64,000 bases of DNA from Marinobacter sp. es.042 (GCF_900188315.1 NZ_LT897781.1:3286001-3350000); one strand, 5' to 3'. Positions 36,387 to 46,018 are shown, counted from the stretch's first letter. The notes: generated by a model from the letters alone, not told the origin. Numbers and translations are program-made.

Positions 36387-38030
36387 ATGTTTGGTCATTT
36401 CACCGTTGCGAAACGCCTAGCCCTTGGTTTTGGACTGATTCTGTCTCTGGTAATTGCGGTCAGTCTGATTGGCAACCAGCGGGTCGGTTTCATCGACAGG
36501 ACCCTGACCGATGTGGGTGATGGCGCTGCCGTGAAACAGCGGTACGCGATCAACTTTCGCGGCAGTGTCCACGATCGGGCGATAGCCATCCGGGATGCGG
36601 TGCTGGTGGAGAGCGAGCGGGACCTGCAAACACACCTCGCTGACATCGAACGGTTGAAGGCGTTTTACCGGGATTCCGCTGGCCCCATGGATGAAATGTT
36701 CCGGGAAGAAGGCGCTACCAGCCGGGAAAAGCAACTGCTGGCGGCGATAAAAGACATTGAACTCAGGGCCCTCACGTTAACGGATGAACTGCTCGAGCTG
36801 CGATTGGCCGGCAACATCGATCAGGCCAGGGCATTTCTTCTCAGCGATGTCTCCGGCGCCTATTCGGAGTGGCTCAAACGGGTCAACGCCTTTATCAATT
36901 ACCAGGAAGACGTGGTGACCACCGGTGTTGATGAAGTGCGTGAGGCGGCAAGCACATTTAACGCCCTGAACCTGTCTGTAACGGGGCTTGCGGTCGTTCT
37001 GGGTGCTCTTGTGGCATTGGTGATCATCCGTAGGTTGAAGAAAATTCTTGGCGGTGAGCCGGAGGATGTTGCCCAGGCGATTCGCCAGCTGGCTGACGGA
37101 GAGCTCGACCAGGATATTCAAACCCGCTACCCGGACAGCGTGATGGGCGCGTTGCAGGATACCGTCGAGCGACTGGGCGGCATTATCCGGGAGGTCCGCT
37201 CAGCGGCGGAGGAACTGTCCAGCTCGTCTTCTGAACTGGAGGCGACGTCCGACAACAACAGTCGTCAGATCCGTCTGCAGGCCAGCGAAGCGGAACAGAT
37301 GGCCACGGCTGTGAACCAGATGGCTGCCACGGTGAATGAGGTCGCAGGTTTCGCGGCCAGCGCGGCCACCGCTACCCAGAAGGCCGATACCGAGGTTGAA
37401 AGCGGGAATCGCGTGGTGCAGGACACCGCGGCCTCCATTGGAGAGCTGGCGGAAACCCTGGAACAGGCAACGCAGACCGTTCAGCGGGTGTCTGAGGACA
37501 GCGCCAATATCGAAAAGATCATAGAAGTGATCAATGCCATCGCCGAACAGACCAACCTGTTGGCGCTCAATGCCGCCATTGAAGCCGCCCGCGCGGGCAC
37601 TCACGGGCGGGGCTTTGCGGTGGTGGCGGACGAGGTGCGCTCTCTGGCGTCGCGGACCCAGGATTCCACCCGGGAGATCCAGGAAATGATCGGCAACCTG
37701 CAGACCGGTGCCGGCGAGGCGGCCAACGTGATGGAAAGCAGTCGTGAACTGGCACGTAACACGGTCGACAAGACCAGCGAGGCGGAAGCTGCCCTGGCTC
37801 GAATCCGCGATGAGGTTGGTTCAATCAACGACATGAATGCCCAGATTGCCAGTGCCTCGGAAGAGCAGAGTTCCGTTGCAGAAGAGGTCAACCGCAACAT
37901 CAGCCGCATCCACGACGCCACGGTGGAAACGTCAGCCGGTTCCGAGCAGGTGGCCGGGGCCAGCCGGGATCTGGCGGTGCTTGCCGGGCAGCTGCGTTCG
38001 CGGGTCAGCGTCTTCCGGTTTAAAGGCTGA
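36387..38030 (+). CDS. Methyl-accepting chemotaxis protein
   Basis: 547-aa transmembrane receptor. First helix at about residues 10-30; periplasmic four-helix-bundle sensor domain (about 35-195) containing [27 protein letters not shown], typical of the 4HB_MCP/TarH type; second helix at about 197-217; HAMP; then the cytoplasmic signalling hairpin with the near-invariant [22 protein letters not shown] and [13 protein letters not shown]. No C-terminal CheR-binding pentapeptide is seen. Start ATG 36387 has GGAG eight bases before; the frame to 36318 is an extension. Ligand unknown. Its end overlaps the convergent UbiA-family gene by 11 bases. Confidence 0.94.
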   Translation: MFGHFTVAKRLALGFGLILSLVIAVSLIGNQRVGFIDRTLTDVGDGAAVKQRYAINFRGSVHDRAIAIRDAVLVESERDLQTHLADIERLKAFYRDSAGPMDEMFREEGATSREKQLLAAIKDIELRALTLTDELLELRLAGNIDQARAFLLSDVSGAYSEWLKRVNAFINYQEDVVTTGVDEVREAASTFNALNLSVTGLAVVLGALVALVIIRRLKKILGGEPEDVAQAIRQLADGELDQDIQTRYPDSVMGALQDTVERLGGIIREVRSAAEELSSSSSELEATSDNNSRQIRLQASEAEQMATAVNQMAATVNEVAGFAASAATATQKADTEVESGNRVVQDTAASIGELAETLEQATQTVQRVSEDSANIEKIIEVINAIAEQTNLLALNAAIEAARAGTHGRGFAVVADEVRSLASRTQDSTREIQEMIGNLQTGAGEAANVMESSRELARNTVDKTSEAEAALARIRDEVGSINDMNAQIASASEEQSSVAEEVNRNISRIHDATVETSAGSEQVAGASRDLAVLAGQLRSRVSVFRFKG

Positions 38031-38910
38031 GCCCGCAGATCAACAACGCTAGAGTGGCCAGCAGCACCGCGACGTTGATGCCCAGAAGGGTGTTCAACTG
38101 TGCGGGGTTGCTCAGGGCGCCCCGCAGCCTGGTGCTAACCCAGACCGCTGCCGGTAATGGCGCAAGGGCGATAGCCGTCCAGGTCGGCAACCAGCCGACC
38201 CAGATTGCCGAGCCGAGTAGGCCGTAGCTGCCAAGTAACAGAAGGCCTGCCAGGCGGGCAGCGGCCGGCTGGCCCATGGTAATGACCAGATGCCGCCGGC
38301 CGACTTTCCGGTCTGCATCGGCATCCGGAATCTGATTGATCAGCAGTAGCTCGCTGACCAACAGCAGACTGATGGCAGAGGCCGCAACGGCCGCAGCATC
38401 GAGCCGTGCCCCCATGGCAATCAGGCTGCCCAGGATCATCACGGGGCCGAATCCCAGCCCGGGAGCAAGCAGGCAGATCAGTGGCGAACGGGTAATCCAG
38501 CGGGTGTAGGTAAGCACCAGCACCACGCCTGCGGCACCCAGCACCAGCATGGGCAGGCCCCGGAGCCAGAGAAAGTAGAGGCCAATGGCCACAACCAGTG
38601 CCAGCGTTCCGGATGCGGCCAACAGGACCTGCCGGGCGGCGGAGGGAACCTCCGGCAGAGCGCCACTGCCGCCGGAGAAAGGCGTGCGCCGGGTGATCAG
38701 GTCCAGTCCGGAGATGAAATCTTCGTATTCATTGAGCAGGTTAACGGCGGCATGGGCCAGGAGGGCGCCAATCAGAACCAGCAAGGTGTCAATCAGGGCC
38801 GGCGATGCGCCCTGCTGCCAGGCCAGGGCCACACCGAGACCGGCACACAGTGGTGCGAGTATCAGAAAGTTCGGGCGGGAGGCGCGCACCACCGCAACGG
38901 TTTCAGACAT
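38020..38910 (-). CDS. UbiA family prenyltransferase, MenA-like
   Basis: 296-aa inner membrane protein with about eight to nine helices. The first Asp-rich motif is [11 protein letters not shown] and the second is [12 protein letters not shown], both needed for Mg2+-prenyl diphosphate binding. Overall it resembles MenA (dihydroxynaphthoate octaprenyltransferase) more than UbiA, including [12 protein letters not shown]. No other menaquinone gene is nearby. AGGAAGGA precedes the ATG at 38910. It follows the AEC carrier gene on the same strand by 16 bases. It could be MenA proper or an uncharacterised aromatic prenyltransferase. Confidence 0.85.
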   Translation of the reverse strand: MSETVAVVRASRPNFLILAPLCAGLGVALAWQQGASPALIDTLLVLIGALLAHAAVNLLNEYEDFISGLDLITRRTPFSGGSGALPEVPSAARQVLLAASGTLALVVAIGLYFLWLRGLPMLVLGAAGVVLVLTYTRWITRSPLICLLAPGLGFGPVMILGSLIAMGARLDAAAVAASAISLLLVSELLLINQIPDADADRKVGRRHLVITMGQPAAARLAGLLLLGSYGLLGSAIWVGWLPTWTAIALAPLPAAVWVSTRLRGALSNPAQLNTLLGINVAVLLATLALLICGLSL

Positions 38911-38926
38911 CGGGTCCTTCCTCTGA

Positions 38927-39814
38927 TCAAACGTAGCCGGCGGCAAACACCAGCCCGAGCACAACCGGCATAACGATGAGACTGCCCAGGTTGCTCAATA
39001 ATACCAGCGACGCGACCTTGTGTGGCTCCTGACGATACTGTTCCGCCACCATGTAGTTGAGTACAGCCGGTGGCAGGGCCGCAAATACCCACAGCGCGGC
39101 TATCTGCATGCCCGGAAGATCCAGAACCGCAATCATCGGCCAGGCCAGTATCAGGCCGCTGGCGGGGCAGGCAATGGCTCCCAGCATGCCCAGCTTCCAG
39201 TCGCTGAAATCGATATCCAGCATGCGTACCCCGAGGGCAAAGAGCATCAGCGGGATGCAGACTCCCCCCAGCATGTTCAGGGTTTCCAGCAGCCATTCCG
39301 GCAGGGGTACGCCCCCGAGATTCACCGACAGTCCGGCAATACTGGCAAATACGATGGGCAGCTTGAGCCGTTTGATGATGGAGGTGTGGGGGTCAAGCAT
39401 GTAAAGCCCCACCGAAAAGTGCAGCAGCATTTCCACAATAAACAGCACGATCGCCGCCGGAAGGGCCTCATCACCGAACGCCAGCACCAGCAGCGGGATC
39501 CCCATGTTGCCGGAGTTGTTGAACATCATTGGCGGCAGGAAGGTTTTCAGATTCAGCTTCAGAACCCTGGCCAGCGGGTAGAGAACAATACCTGATCCGA
39601 GCACGACCACGGTGGCCGCCAATGCCAGCCGGGCATATTCCTGCAGCGGAGCCTGCTGGTCGGCGAGAACGGCAAAGACCAGCATGGGCACAAACAGCTC
39701 CATGTTGAGAACGTTCAGCCCCTGGATATCGGGCGTCCGATAACGGCCATAGAGGGCGCCGCAACCAGCGATCAAAAACACCGGCAACATGGTGGACAGG
39801 ATCTGGCCAATCAT
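38927..39814 (-). CDS. AEC family transporter (auxin efflux carrier type)
   Basis: 295-aa membrane protein, about ten helices in two inverted halves, with PVFLIAGCGALYGRY, FNNSGNMGIPLLVLAFGDEAL and the C-terminal PPAVLNYMVAEQY. Start at 39814 with CGGAG eight bases upstream; a longer frame to 40108 crosses the palindrome and is rejected. AEC proteins export organic acids or amino-acid-like anions; the substrate here is unknown. It lies upstream of the MenA-like gene in one operon and is divergent from the C-S lyase gene. Confidence 0.9.
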   Translation of the reverse strand: MIGQILSTMLPVFLIAGCGALYGRYRTPDIQGLNVLNMELFVPMLVFAVLADQQAPLQEYARLALAATVVVLGSGIVLYPLARVLKLNLKTFLPPMMFNNSGNMGIPLLVLAFGDEALPAAIVLFIVEMLLHFSVGLYMLDPHTSIIKRLKLPIVFASIAGLSVNLGGVPLPEWLLETLNMLGGVCIPLMLFALGVRMLDIDFSDWKLGMLGAIACPASGLILAWPMIAVLDLPGMQIAALWVFAALPPAVLNYMVAEQYRQEPHKVASLVLLSNLGSLIVMPVVLGLVFAAGYV

Positions 39815-39928
39815 TGAACAGGCTCCGGGAGAAAGTTTGGAAGTTTTTGTTGGATAAACCGTTAGGTTCGCAAGTATCGGCCCATCTGGGCAAGTGTTAA
39901 TCGACGATGTTCGACCAAAGCCGGAGAT

Positions 39929-39947
39929 GAACACAATGGTTGTGTTC
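39929..39947. promoter_or_regulatory. Perfect palindrome between AEC and C-S lyase genes
   Basis: GAACACAA-TGG-TTGTGTTC, 8-base arms, in the 210-base divergent gap. It is 79 bases before the C-S lyase start and 115 before the AEC start. Probably a repressor site; no regulator gene is adjacent. Confidence 0.55.
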
Positions 39948-40025
39948 GGGCGGGCGCTTGCGGTGCCTGGATGAGCCCACCACAATACCGGTTTCCAATA
40001 CTGATATCTGCTCTGGAGAGTCCTT

Positions 40026-41231
40026 GTGTCCAGCCCTTTCGATGACCCGGTTTCCCGTGAGAATACCTGTTCCGTCAAGTTCGATGCCCGCCAGGCGGTT
40101 TTTGGCACCGAGGAGGTGATTCCGGTGTGGGTTGCTGATATGGATTTTGCAGCCCCTGAGGCGGTTACCCGCGCATTGGCGGAGCGGGCGGCACATCCGG
40201 TTTACGGCTACACCCTGTTTCCGGACAGTCTTTATCAGTCGATGATTGACTGGTTTGCCAACCGTCACGGCTGGGAGATTCAGCGGGAATGGATACTGAT
40301 GGCACCCGGCGTGGTGCCATCGATCAATGCCGCATGCATGGCCTACGCCGGGCCTGGCGAGGGTGTGATTATTCAGCCGCCGGTGTATCCGCCGTTCTTC
40401 AGTTCGGTGCGGCACAGTGGCCGGGTGGTGATCGAGAACCCGTTGGTGCCCGAGGATCCGGACACAGGGGACCCCGGCCACTACCGCATGGATCTGGATC
40501 ATCTTGAAGAGTGTGCAGCGCGTCCCGATGCTCGAGTCCTGCTGCTGTGTTCACCGCACAACCCGGTCGGCCGGGTGTGGTCCGAGGAAGAACTGAGGGC
40601 GGTGCTGGATATCGCGCGTCGGCACCAGTTGGTGGTGGTGTCCGACGAGATCCATTGCGATCTCATCTTTCCCGACAAACCCCGTCATACGATGCTGGCC
40701 AACCTGGCCGGCCCTGACGACGCACTGGTCATGGCGGTGGCTCCCAGCAAGAGTTTCAATATGCCCGGGCTGGGACTGTCGGCTCTGGTGATTCCGGATG
40801 CGGATCGGCGAAAGGCCATGAAGGCGGTGTTCGAATCGATGCATCTGCCCCAGTGTAATCCGTTCAGCATTGCCGGGTTTGAGGCCGGTTATCGCCATGG
40901 CGGTCCCTGGCTGGACGATCTGATGGCTTACCTGCAGGCAAACCGGGACTACGTGGTGGAAGCGGTCGGCCAGCGCCTCCCCGGCATTCGGGTCTCTGCT
41001 ACGGAGGGCACGTATCTTATGTGGCTGGATTGCCGCGAGCTGGGTCTGGACGATGCGGGTCTGAAACGCTTTTTCGTTCGAAAGGCCGGTGTGGGCATGA
41101 ATCCCGGACTTTCCTTCGGAGACCCGGGCAGCGGCTTTATGCGCCTGAATATCGGCTGCCCGAGGTCGGTTCTTGAGGAGGTCATTGGCCGCATTGAAGC
41201 GGCCCTGGACAGGGACGTGTCAGATCACTGA
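40026..41231 (+). CDS. PLP-dependent C-S lyase, MalY/PatB family
   Basis: 401-aa fold-type I enzyme. It starts with the GTG at 40026 (GGAGAG a few bases upstream) and opens with CSVKFDARQAVFGTEEVIPVWVADMDF, a PatB/MalY hallmark. PLP-binding features include LLCSPHNPVGRVW, VSDEIHCDLIF and the Schiff-base Lys in VAPSKSFNMPGLGLS. Such enzymes cleave cystathionine or cysteine conjugates to pyruvate, ammonia and a thiol. The palindrome at 39929 should control it. Its stop overlaps the small secreted-protein gene on the other strand by 7 bases. Confidence 0.93.
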   Translation: MSSPFDDPVSRENTCSVKFDARQAVFGTEEVIPVWVADMDFAAPEAVTRALAERAAHPVYGYTLFPDSLYQSMIDWFANRHGWEIQREWILMAPGVVPSINAACMAYAGPGEGVIIQPPVYPPFFSSVRHSGRVVIENPLVPEDPDTGDPGHYRMDLDHLEECAARPDARVLLLCSPHNPVGRVWSEEELRAVLDIARRHQLVVVSDEIHCDLIFPDKPRHTMLANLAGPDDALVMAVAPSKSFNMPGLGLSALVIPDADRRKAMKAVFESMHLPQCNPFSIAGFEAGYRHGGPWLDDLMAYLQANRDYVVEAVGQRLPGIRVSATEGTYLMWLDCRELGLDDAGLKRFFVRKAGVGMNPGLSFGDPGSGFMRLNIGCPRSVLEEVIGRIEAALDRDVSDH

Positions 41232-41743
41232 TTTTGAAGGGCACAGTGCTCTTCAACCAGTTTCCAGTGAGGGGGCTCGTCCATGTCTGGCATGTCCCCC
41301 CGAGTTGGCCCGGTGGCTTCCCAGATCTGTCCTCCGTGACTGGCCAGGTCGCCTTTTTCATAGCTTTTCGAAAACAGCCATTGTTCCGGCTTTACGCACA
41401 TTCCGGAGGCGGTTTCGCCGCGATGGGATTTGCCGTCATTCTGTTTGTCGCTGCCCTTTGCCTGCTTTCCGCTCTCGGGTCGGTTGCTACAGTCGGGCAC
41501 TGAGTCAAGCTTGTTCCAGTCAAACGTGATGCCTGGTTCCAGTCCCTTGTGCATCTCTCTGGATTCGTACCAGTGGCCTTTATGGAAAACCACGGCATCT
41601 TCGGGGTAATAATGCTCGGGGTTCCACTTGGCTGTCTCCGGATCGCAGGGTTCTGCCGCAGCCGGTGCCGACAGGCTCGCGGTCAACAGCATCAGAATCA
41701 GGCAAAAGAAGCCGCGAGCGTTACTGAGAGTGAGTTCAACCAT
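41225..41743 (-). CDS. Secreted protein with two carbohydrate-binding-like modules
   Basis: 172 aa with a signal peptide ending AAAEP. Two copies of a short aromatic module are visible: WNPEHYYPEDAVVFHKGHWYESR...W and WLFSKSYEKGDLASHGGQIWEAT...HWK. This is the W-x-Y-x-G-D-x-V-x-W pattern of family 5/12 chitin-binding modules. They are separated by a hydrophilic Lys/Asp/Ser linker. Four Cys may form disulphides. The ATG at 41743 has AAGGAG seven bases upstream and overlaps the end of the DMT exporter gene by eight bases, so the two are translated together. Role unknown. Confidence 0.72.
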   Translation of the reverse strand: MVELTLSNARGFFCLILMLLTASLSAPAAAEPCDPETAKWNPEHYYPEDAVVFHKGHWYESREMHKGLEPGITFDWNKLDSVPDCSNRPESGKQAKGSDKQNDGKSHRGETASGMCVKPEQWLFSKSYEKGDLASHGGQIWEATGPTRGDMPDMDEPPHWKLVEEHCALQNQ

Positions 41744-42704
41744 GGGTTTCTCCTTTTGCTTGCTGCTTTGAGAGTGGGTGGTTCGTGCGAACTCGGGTTT
41801 GTGTCGCCAGCACCAGTCCCGCAAGAATCAGCACGGCTCCGATAATGTGAAACAATCCGAGGGACTCGGCCAGGAAAATGCCCGCAAGAATTGAGGCAAA
41901 GACAGGCGTCAGGTACATAAAGATGGCTGCTCTGGCCGGGCCAATTTTATGCACACCGTGGTTCCAGAATCCATAGGCCAGGATCCCCGGGAAGATCGCG
42001 AAGTACAGTAGCGGCATGGCCGTGGTTTTTGACAGCTCGAAGCCTCCGGAGAAGAAAATCAGATCTGTCAGGTAGAAGGGCAGCACAACCATCGTGCCCA
42101 GAAGAATTTGCGTGGTCAAAAAGGTCAGTGCTGGCAGAGGCACTGCCTGTCGTCTCAGTAGCACCGAGAACAGGCCCCAGCTGAATACTGCCGCCACCAT
42201 GATCAGATCGCCGGGTTGGGCCTGGAGACGGGTCAACACCGAAAGATCGCCGCGGGCAATCACGGTAACGATGCCAGTAATCGCCAGCGCGATTCCCAAT
42301 GCCTGAATCGGCCGGGTTCGGTCGCCGAGCAGGATCCAGGCAAGCAGAGCGACAAAAATGGGAATGGTGGCGTTGATCAGGGCAATGTTGGTCGCGGTGG
42401 TTGTGGTGGCCGCCAGATACAGCAGGGTATTGAAGGCTCCCACACTGAAGGTCGCCAGTGCCAGCATGGAACCGAAGCGCTGGCGGATAACCTGGCGGTG
42501 GCGCCAGATACCGGGAAGCCCGAATGGCAGCAGGATAGCCAGGGCGATCACCCAGCGCCAGAACGACATGGATAACGGCGGGATGTTCTCGACCGTACCC
42601 CGGGCCACCACGGCGTTGCCGGCCCAGAATAGCGGGGTGAGAACCAGCCCGATGTAGGCCAGGCCGGGAATACGTGATAAAACTCCGGCGTTCTCGGAAG
42701 ACAC
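41736..42704 (-). CDS. EamA/DMT superfamily transporter
   Basis: 322-aa ten-helix inner membrane protein with two EamA repeats (TPLFWAGNAVVARGTVENIPPLSMSFWRW; FPGILAYGFWNHGVHKIGPARAAIFMYLTPVFA). Starts at a GTG with AGGAG five bases upstream. It resembles RhaT/YdcZ-like metabolite exporters. Its stop overlaps the start of the secreted module protein by eight bases. Not closely similar to the exporter at 28148. Confidence 0.9.
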   Translation of the reverse strand: MSSENAGVLSRIPGLAYIGLVLTPLFWAGNAVVARGTVENIPPLSMSFWRWVIALAILLPFGLPGIWRHRQVIRQRFGSMLALATFSVGAFNTLLYLAATTTTATNIALINATIPIFVALLAWILLGDRTRPIQALGIALAITGIVTVIARGDLSVLTRLQAQPGDLIMVAAVFSWGLFSVLLRRQAVPLPALTFLTTQILLGTMVVLPFYLTDLIFFSGGFELSKTTAMPLLYFAIFPGILAYGFWNHGVHKIGPARAAIFMYLTPVFASILAGIFLAESLGLFHIIGAVLILAGLVLATQTRVRTNHPLSKQQAKGETHG

Positions 42705-42748
42705 AAAGGCTCCTCTGGGTTGGTGATGCCCGAAAAAAGCCTAGCATA

Positions 42749-44140
42749 CTACTCTCCGGGAACTTCTGCCTCCGTACCAATGTGGTAGGCGGCGAAACCG
42801 GCCATCACGACCTGGTCCACGGCCATACCGATCACGCGGCCATCACTGGTGGACCGGATGGGGTGCTGGGCGTTGGTGATCGGGTCGGAGACGTAACCGA
42901 GAATCTCACCTTCCGATACATTGGCCCCCAACTCAATTTCGCTGAACAGGATCCCGCCGTGATCGGCCCGGATCCAGTCGGAATCGTAGTAGACGGGTTC
43001 CGGATCGCCCCACACGAACATTCGGGAGATCATGCCCTGTCGCTCCATCAGGCTGGTGAGGCTGTTAACGCCGGCGCTGATCTGGTGTTGCTGGATACGG
43101 TGGGATTCGCCCGCTTCCAGGGTGACCGTTCGAATGCCGGCTTCCACGGCGGCCGTGCGCAACATGCCTGCAGAGCCCGAGCTGTGCACCACCGCCATGC
43201 GGTCAAAGCCGCGGGTAAATTCCGCCACATCCGGATTGTTCATGTCGGCGCGAAGTTGCGGCAGGTTGGTGCGTTTCAGTGAGCCGGTATGGATGTCCAC
43301 CAGCATGTCGCACTTGCGAATCACGTTTTCGAACAGTGAATGCGCAATCCGGTCCGCCAGGCTGCCGTTGGGACTGCCCGGGAAATGCCGGTTGAGGTCC
43401 CGACGGTCGGGGAGGTAGCGGCTGCCCTGCTGGAATCCAGGCAGGTTTACAATCGGCACGCCTACCACAGTGCCCGAGAGCTTCTCGGGGTTCAGGTCGT
43501 ACATGGTCTGGCGGATGATTTCGATGCCGTTCAGTTCGTCCCCATGGACGGCGCCGGTGAGGCACAGGGTGGGGCCGGCGTTGATACCGTTAACCACCAG
43601 TACCGGCGTGGCCTGGGACAGGCCGGCAATCTGGATGCCTGGCGTCCAGGCCAGACGGGTAGACGTGCCCGGCATGACATCGTTGTCGAGCAGGGTGAAT
43701 ACCTTGCCCTCGCGAATTTCGGGTTCGGGTTGCGGCTCAGGTTCGGCCACCGCTTCGGTTGCCATGACCTCGGATTCGGCGGCATCCGCATCCGTGTCGG
43801 CCGGCGTTGAAACCTGGGCTTCCGGTGGCGGTGCCACCTGTTTCAGATCGATATTCGGCGCCACTTTCCGTGACGCAGCCGAGGGCGTATCGACACCGGC
43901 CCCGCCCCGTGGGGCTTCCGGTTTCCGGGATTTGTGGGTCTGCCCTTTGGTCTGCAAGGGAGCCGACTGCTCAACGTCCTCGACGCTTTCGTCCTCGGCC
44001 AGTTCGGCAACCAGCACTTCGGATTTCTTGCCGGCCTTTGCCGAATCGGTTTCGGCCAAAAGCGGTGCCGACAGCCAGGGTATCACCAGGGCGATCAGAA
44101 GGATCCGGGGGGACGGTTTTTGAAGCCGCTCAAACAGCAT
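42749..44140 (-). CDS. Exported AstE/aspartoacylase-like zinc carboxypeptidase family protein
   Basis: 463 aa. Signal peptide (LLIALVIPWLSAPLLAE), then a low-complexity acidic, Pro/Ala/Glu-rich linker (about 30-142), then the succinylglutamate desuccinylase/aspartoacylase domain. Zinc ligands look intact: H199 and E202 in GAVHGDELNG and H284 in VDIHTGS; DRRDLNRHFPG supplies the substrate Arg. The C-terminal part ends with a barrel-like domain (GILFSEIELGANVSEGEILGYVSDP). Cytoplasmic AstE lacks both signal and linker, so this enzyme acts outside the cytoplasm on an unknown amide. GAGGAAAT is just before the ATG. Confidence 0.87.
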   Translation of the reverse strand: MLFERLQKPSPRILLIALVIPWLSAPLLAETDSAKAGKKSEVLVAELAEDESVEDVEQSAPLQTKGQTHKSRKPEAPRGGAGVDTPSAASRKVAPNIDLKQVAPPPEAQVSTPADTDADAAESEVMATEAVAEPEPQPEPEIREGKVFTLLDNDVMPGTSTRLAWTPGIQIAGLSQATPVLVVNGINAGPTLCLTGAVHGDELNGIEIIRQTMYDLNPEKLSGTVVGVPIVNLPGFQQGSRYLPDRRDLNRHFPGSPNGSLADRIAHSLFENVIRKCDMLVDIHTGSLKRTNLPQLRADMNNPDVAEFTRGFDRMAVVHSSGSAGMLRTAAVEAGIRTVTLEAGESHRIQQHQISAGVNSLTSLMERQGMISRMFVWGDPEPVYYDSDWIRADHGGILFSEIELGANVSEGEILGYVSDPITNAQHPIRSTSDGRVIGMAVDQVVMAGFAAYHIGTEAEVPGE

Positions 44141-44331
44141 ATTTCCTCACGGTTCGTCAGTGTGCGCTCAAGGATAGAGTGCCCCTGTCGGTCATGAACA
44201 CCGCTGTGACAAAGGTTTAATGCCACCTTCATGAAATCCGGGCAAGTTATAACGAACCCTGTTATACGCCGGAAAAGCGATCAACAATATGGGTGTTTTG
44301 CGAAATCCGGTGTGCTTTCGTTACTACCCCG

Positions 44332-45969
44332 TTAGCTCTCGTGTATGACATGCCAGAGGTCATTCTCTTTGAACGCCCTGTGCTCCGCTTCCAGTTTCAG
44401 CAAATGCGCCAGGGCTGACCGTGCCGCCAGGCCGTGGATGGCCGTCGGAACATCATCATAGGCTTTGGCGGTAAGGGCTTTAAGATCCACGGGAGTGAGG
44501 GCTTCCAGCGCACGGGCCACCTTATGTTCGCGCGAGAGGCGGTGGGTAATCAGGAAATCGATCACCGCTTCGGGATGCCCCATCAGGAACCCGTGTGCCG
44601 GCGCAATGTAACGTACAGACTCTGCCAGCAACTCGTAGAGCGACTCGATATAGGCCTTCATGTCGCCGTCCGGCGGATTAATGACCACCGTTGAGCCCTG
44701 CATGATGTGGTCACCGGAGAACAGCAGCTGCTGGTCGACCAGCAGAAAACACAGGTGGTTCGACGCATGGCCCGGGGTATGCAGCACCTTCAAGACCCCG
44801 GCTTCGGTCACAATCAGGTCGCCGTGCTCCGGCTCATCGTCGGCGCGGAACGTCTGGTCCTGCCCGGCACCCGGGGGCGCCGGCCAACCGAACACCCGGC
44901 ATCCGGTCCGCTCCTTCAGGGCGGCAACGGCTGGCGAATGGTCCTGATGCGTGTGGGTTACCAGAACCTGGTCAATCACACCACCGGTCACCTCCAGAAT
45001 CCGCTCAATATGGGACTCGTTGGCGGGGCCGGGATCAATCACCGTAAAGCGTTCATGGCCCAGAATGTAAGTGTTGGTACCCGGCCCGGTCATCATGCCC
45101 GGGTTGGGCGCCGTCAGCCTGACGACCCTGGCGGCAACCTCTACCGCCTCACCCGGAATAATCTCCGCCCGGGTGGAGCCTTCGCCCTCCGGATCCAGCT
45201 TCGCCGCCTCATCGTAGGCCGGAGCACCCGGTTCCAGCGTCACCGGCTTGCCCTTTTTCCGAGCGGGCCAGGGCTGGCTCGGATAAGGCTCCGGCGGATT
45301 GGCATGGGCATAGCGCATCAGCGCCTCAGTGGTGTCGAAATCACTGAGCACCCGCAGCGTCCGGATCGTCGGCAACCCCAGCAAACACTGGCCCTTGCGA
45401 TGGTCCTCAAGGGCCTGCTCCGGCCTGATCCAAACATGATCAATGGTTTCGACCCCGTCGTGCCCGGCCAGTTGCCCCTCAGGAGCGGGCGTCACGAAAA
45501 ACCGTGTATCGAAACGCCGTGGTGGCCCCGGCGGCGTGATCCAGTGGCCGAGATAGGCCAGCCGGTCCAACGGAATCGCCAGGCCGTGCTTTTTACACAG
45601 ACTGGCCAGAGACAGATCGCCGTCGAACACCGACTTCCGATCCGCGTGGGCCGGATGATCCCCGGCGATCGGGTTGCCCTGCTTATCCACCGCAACCAGA
45701 ACGCCGGACTCCTCGAAACACTCCCGAACCGCCGCCAGCATATAGTCCGCGCCGCCCTCATCGACGCTCATGATCTGACTGATCTCGGCGTCTGCGGTCC
45801 CGATTATATGATCCTGCCCGTGAGTCTCATTTTCCTCGACCCTCCCACCGGGGAATACAAAATAGCCGGGCATAAACACGGCGTCCCAGGTACGTTGCAG
45901 CAGCAGGACTTCAAGGCCGTCGGCCGTATCTCGAACCAGAACCAGCGTGGCAGCAGGGCGAATATCCAT
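44332..45969 (-). CDS. Nudix hydrolase / metallo-beta-lactamase fold fusion
   Basis: 545 aa. Residues 1-225 form a Nudix domain: FVFPGGRVEENE is separated from VRECFEESG (82-90) by about 35 residues, where a standard Nudix box has about seven, an insertion like that of NUDT19/RP2-type CoA diphosphatases. Residues about 260-545 form a metallo-beta-lactamase-fold hydrolase with HTHQDH (339-344), HTPGHASNH, GDHIMQG and APAHGFLMGHP, all metal ligands present, resembling human LACTB2. No signal peptide. The start at 45969 has GGAG four bases upstream. Both halves look active. The joint substrate is unknown; nucleotide-linked acyl compounds or RNA ends are possible. Confidence 0.9.
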   Translation of the reverse strand: MDIRPAATLVLVRDTADGLEVLLLQRTWDAVFMPGYFVFPGGRVEENETHGQDHIIGTADAEISQIMSVDEGGADYMLAAVRECFEESGVLVAVDKQGNPIAGDHPAHADRKSVFDGDLSLASLCKKHGLAIPLDRLAYLGHWITPPGPPRRFDTRFFVTPAPEGQLAGHDGVETIDHVWIRPEQALEDHRKGQCLLGLPTIRTLRVLSDFDTTEALMRYAHANPPEPYPSQPWPARKKGKPVTLEPGAPAYDEAAKLDPEGEGSTRAEIIPGEAVEVAARVVRLTAPNPGMMTGPGTNTYILGHERFTVIDPGPANESHIERILEVTGGVIDQVLVTHTHQDHSPAVAALKERTGCRVFGWPAPPGAGQDQTFRADDEPEHGDLIVTEAGVLKVLHTPGHASNHLCFLLVDQQLLFSGDHIMQGSTVVINPPDGDMKAYIESLYELLAESVRYIAPAHGFLMGHPEAVIDFLITHRLSREHKVARALEALTPVDLKALTAKAYDDVPTAIHGLAARSALAHLLKLEAEHRAFKENDLWHVIHES

Positions 45970-46018
45970 AAAACTCCATCTTCAAATATTTATTGTCAGT
46001 GCGCGGGAGTGATACGAA

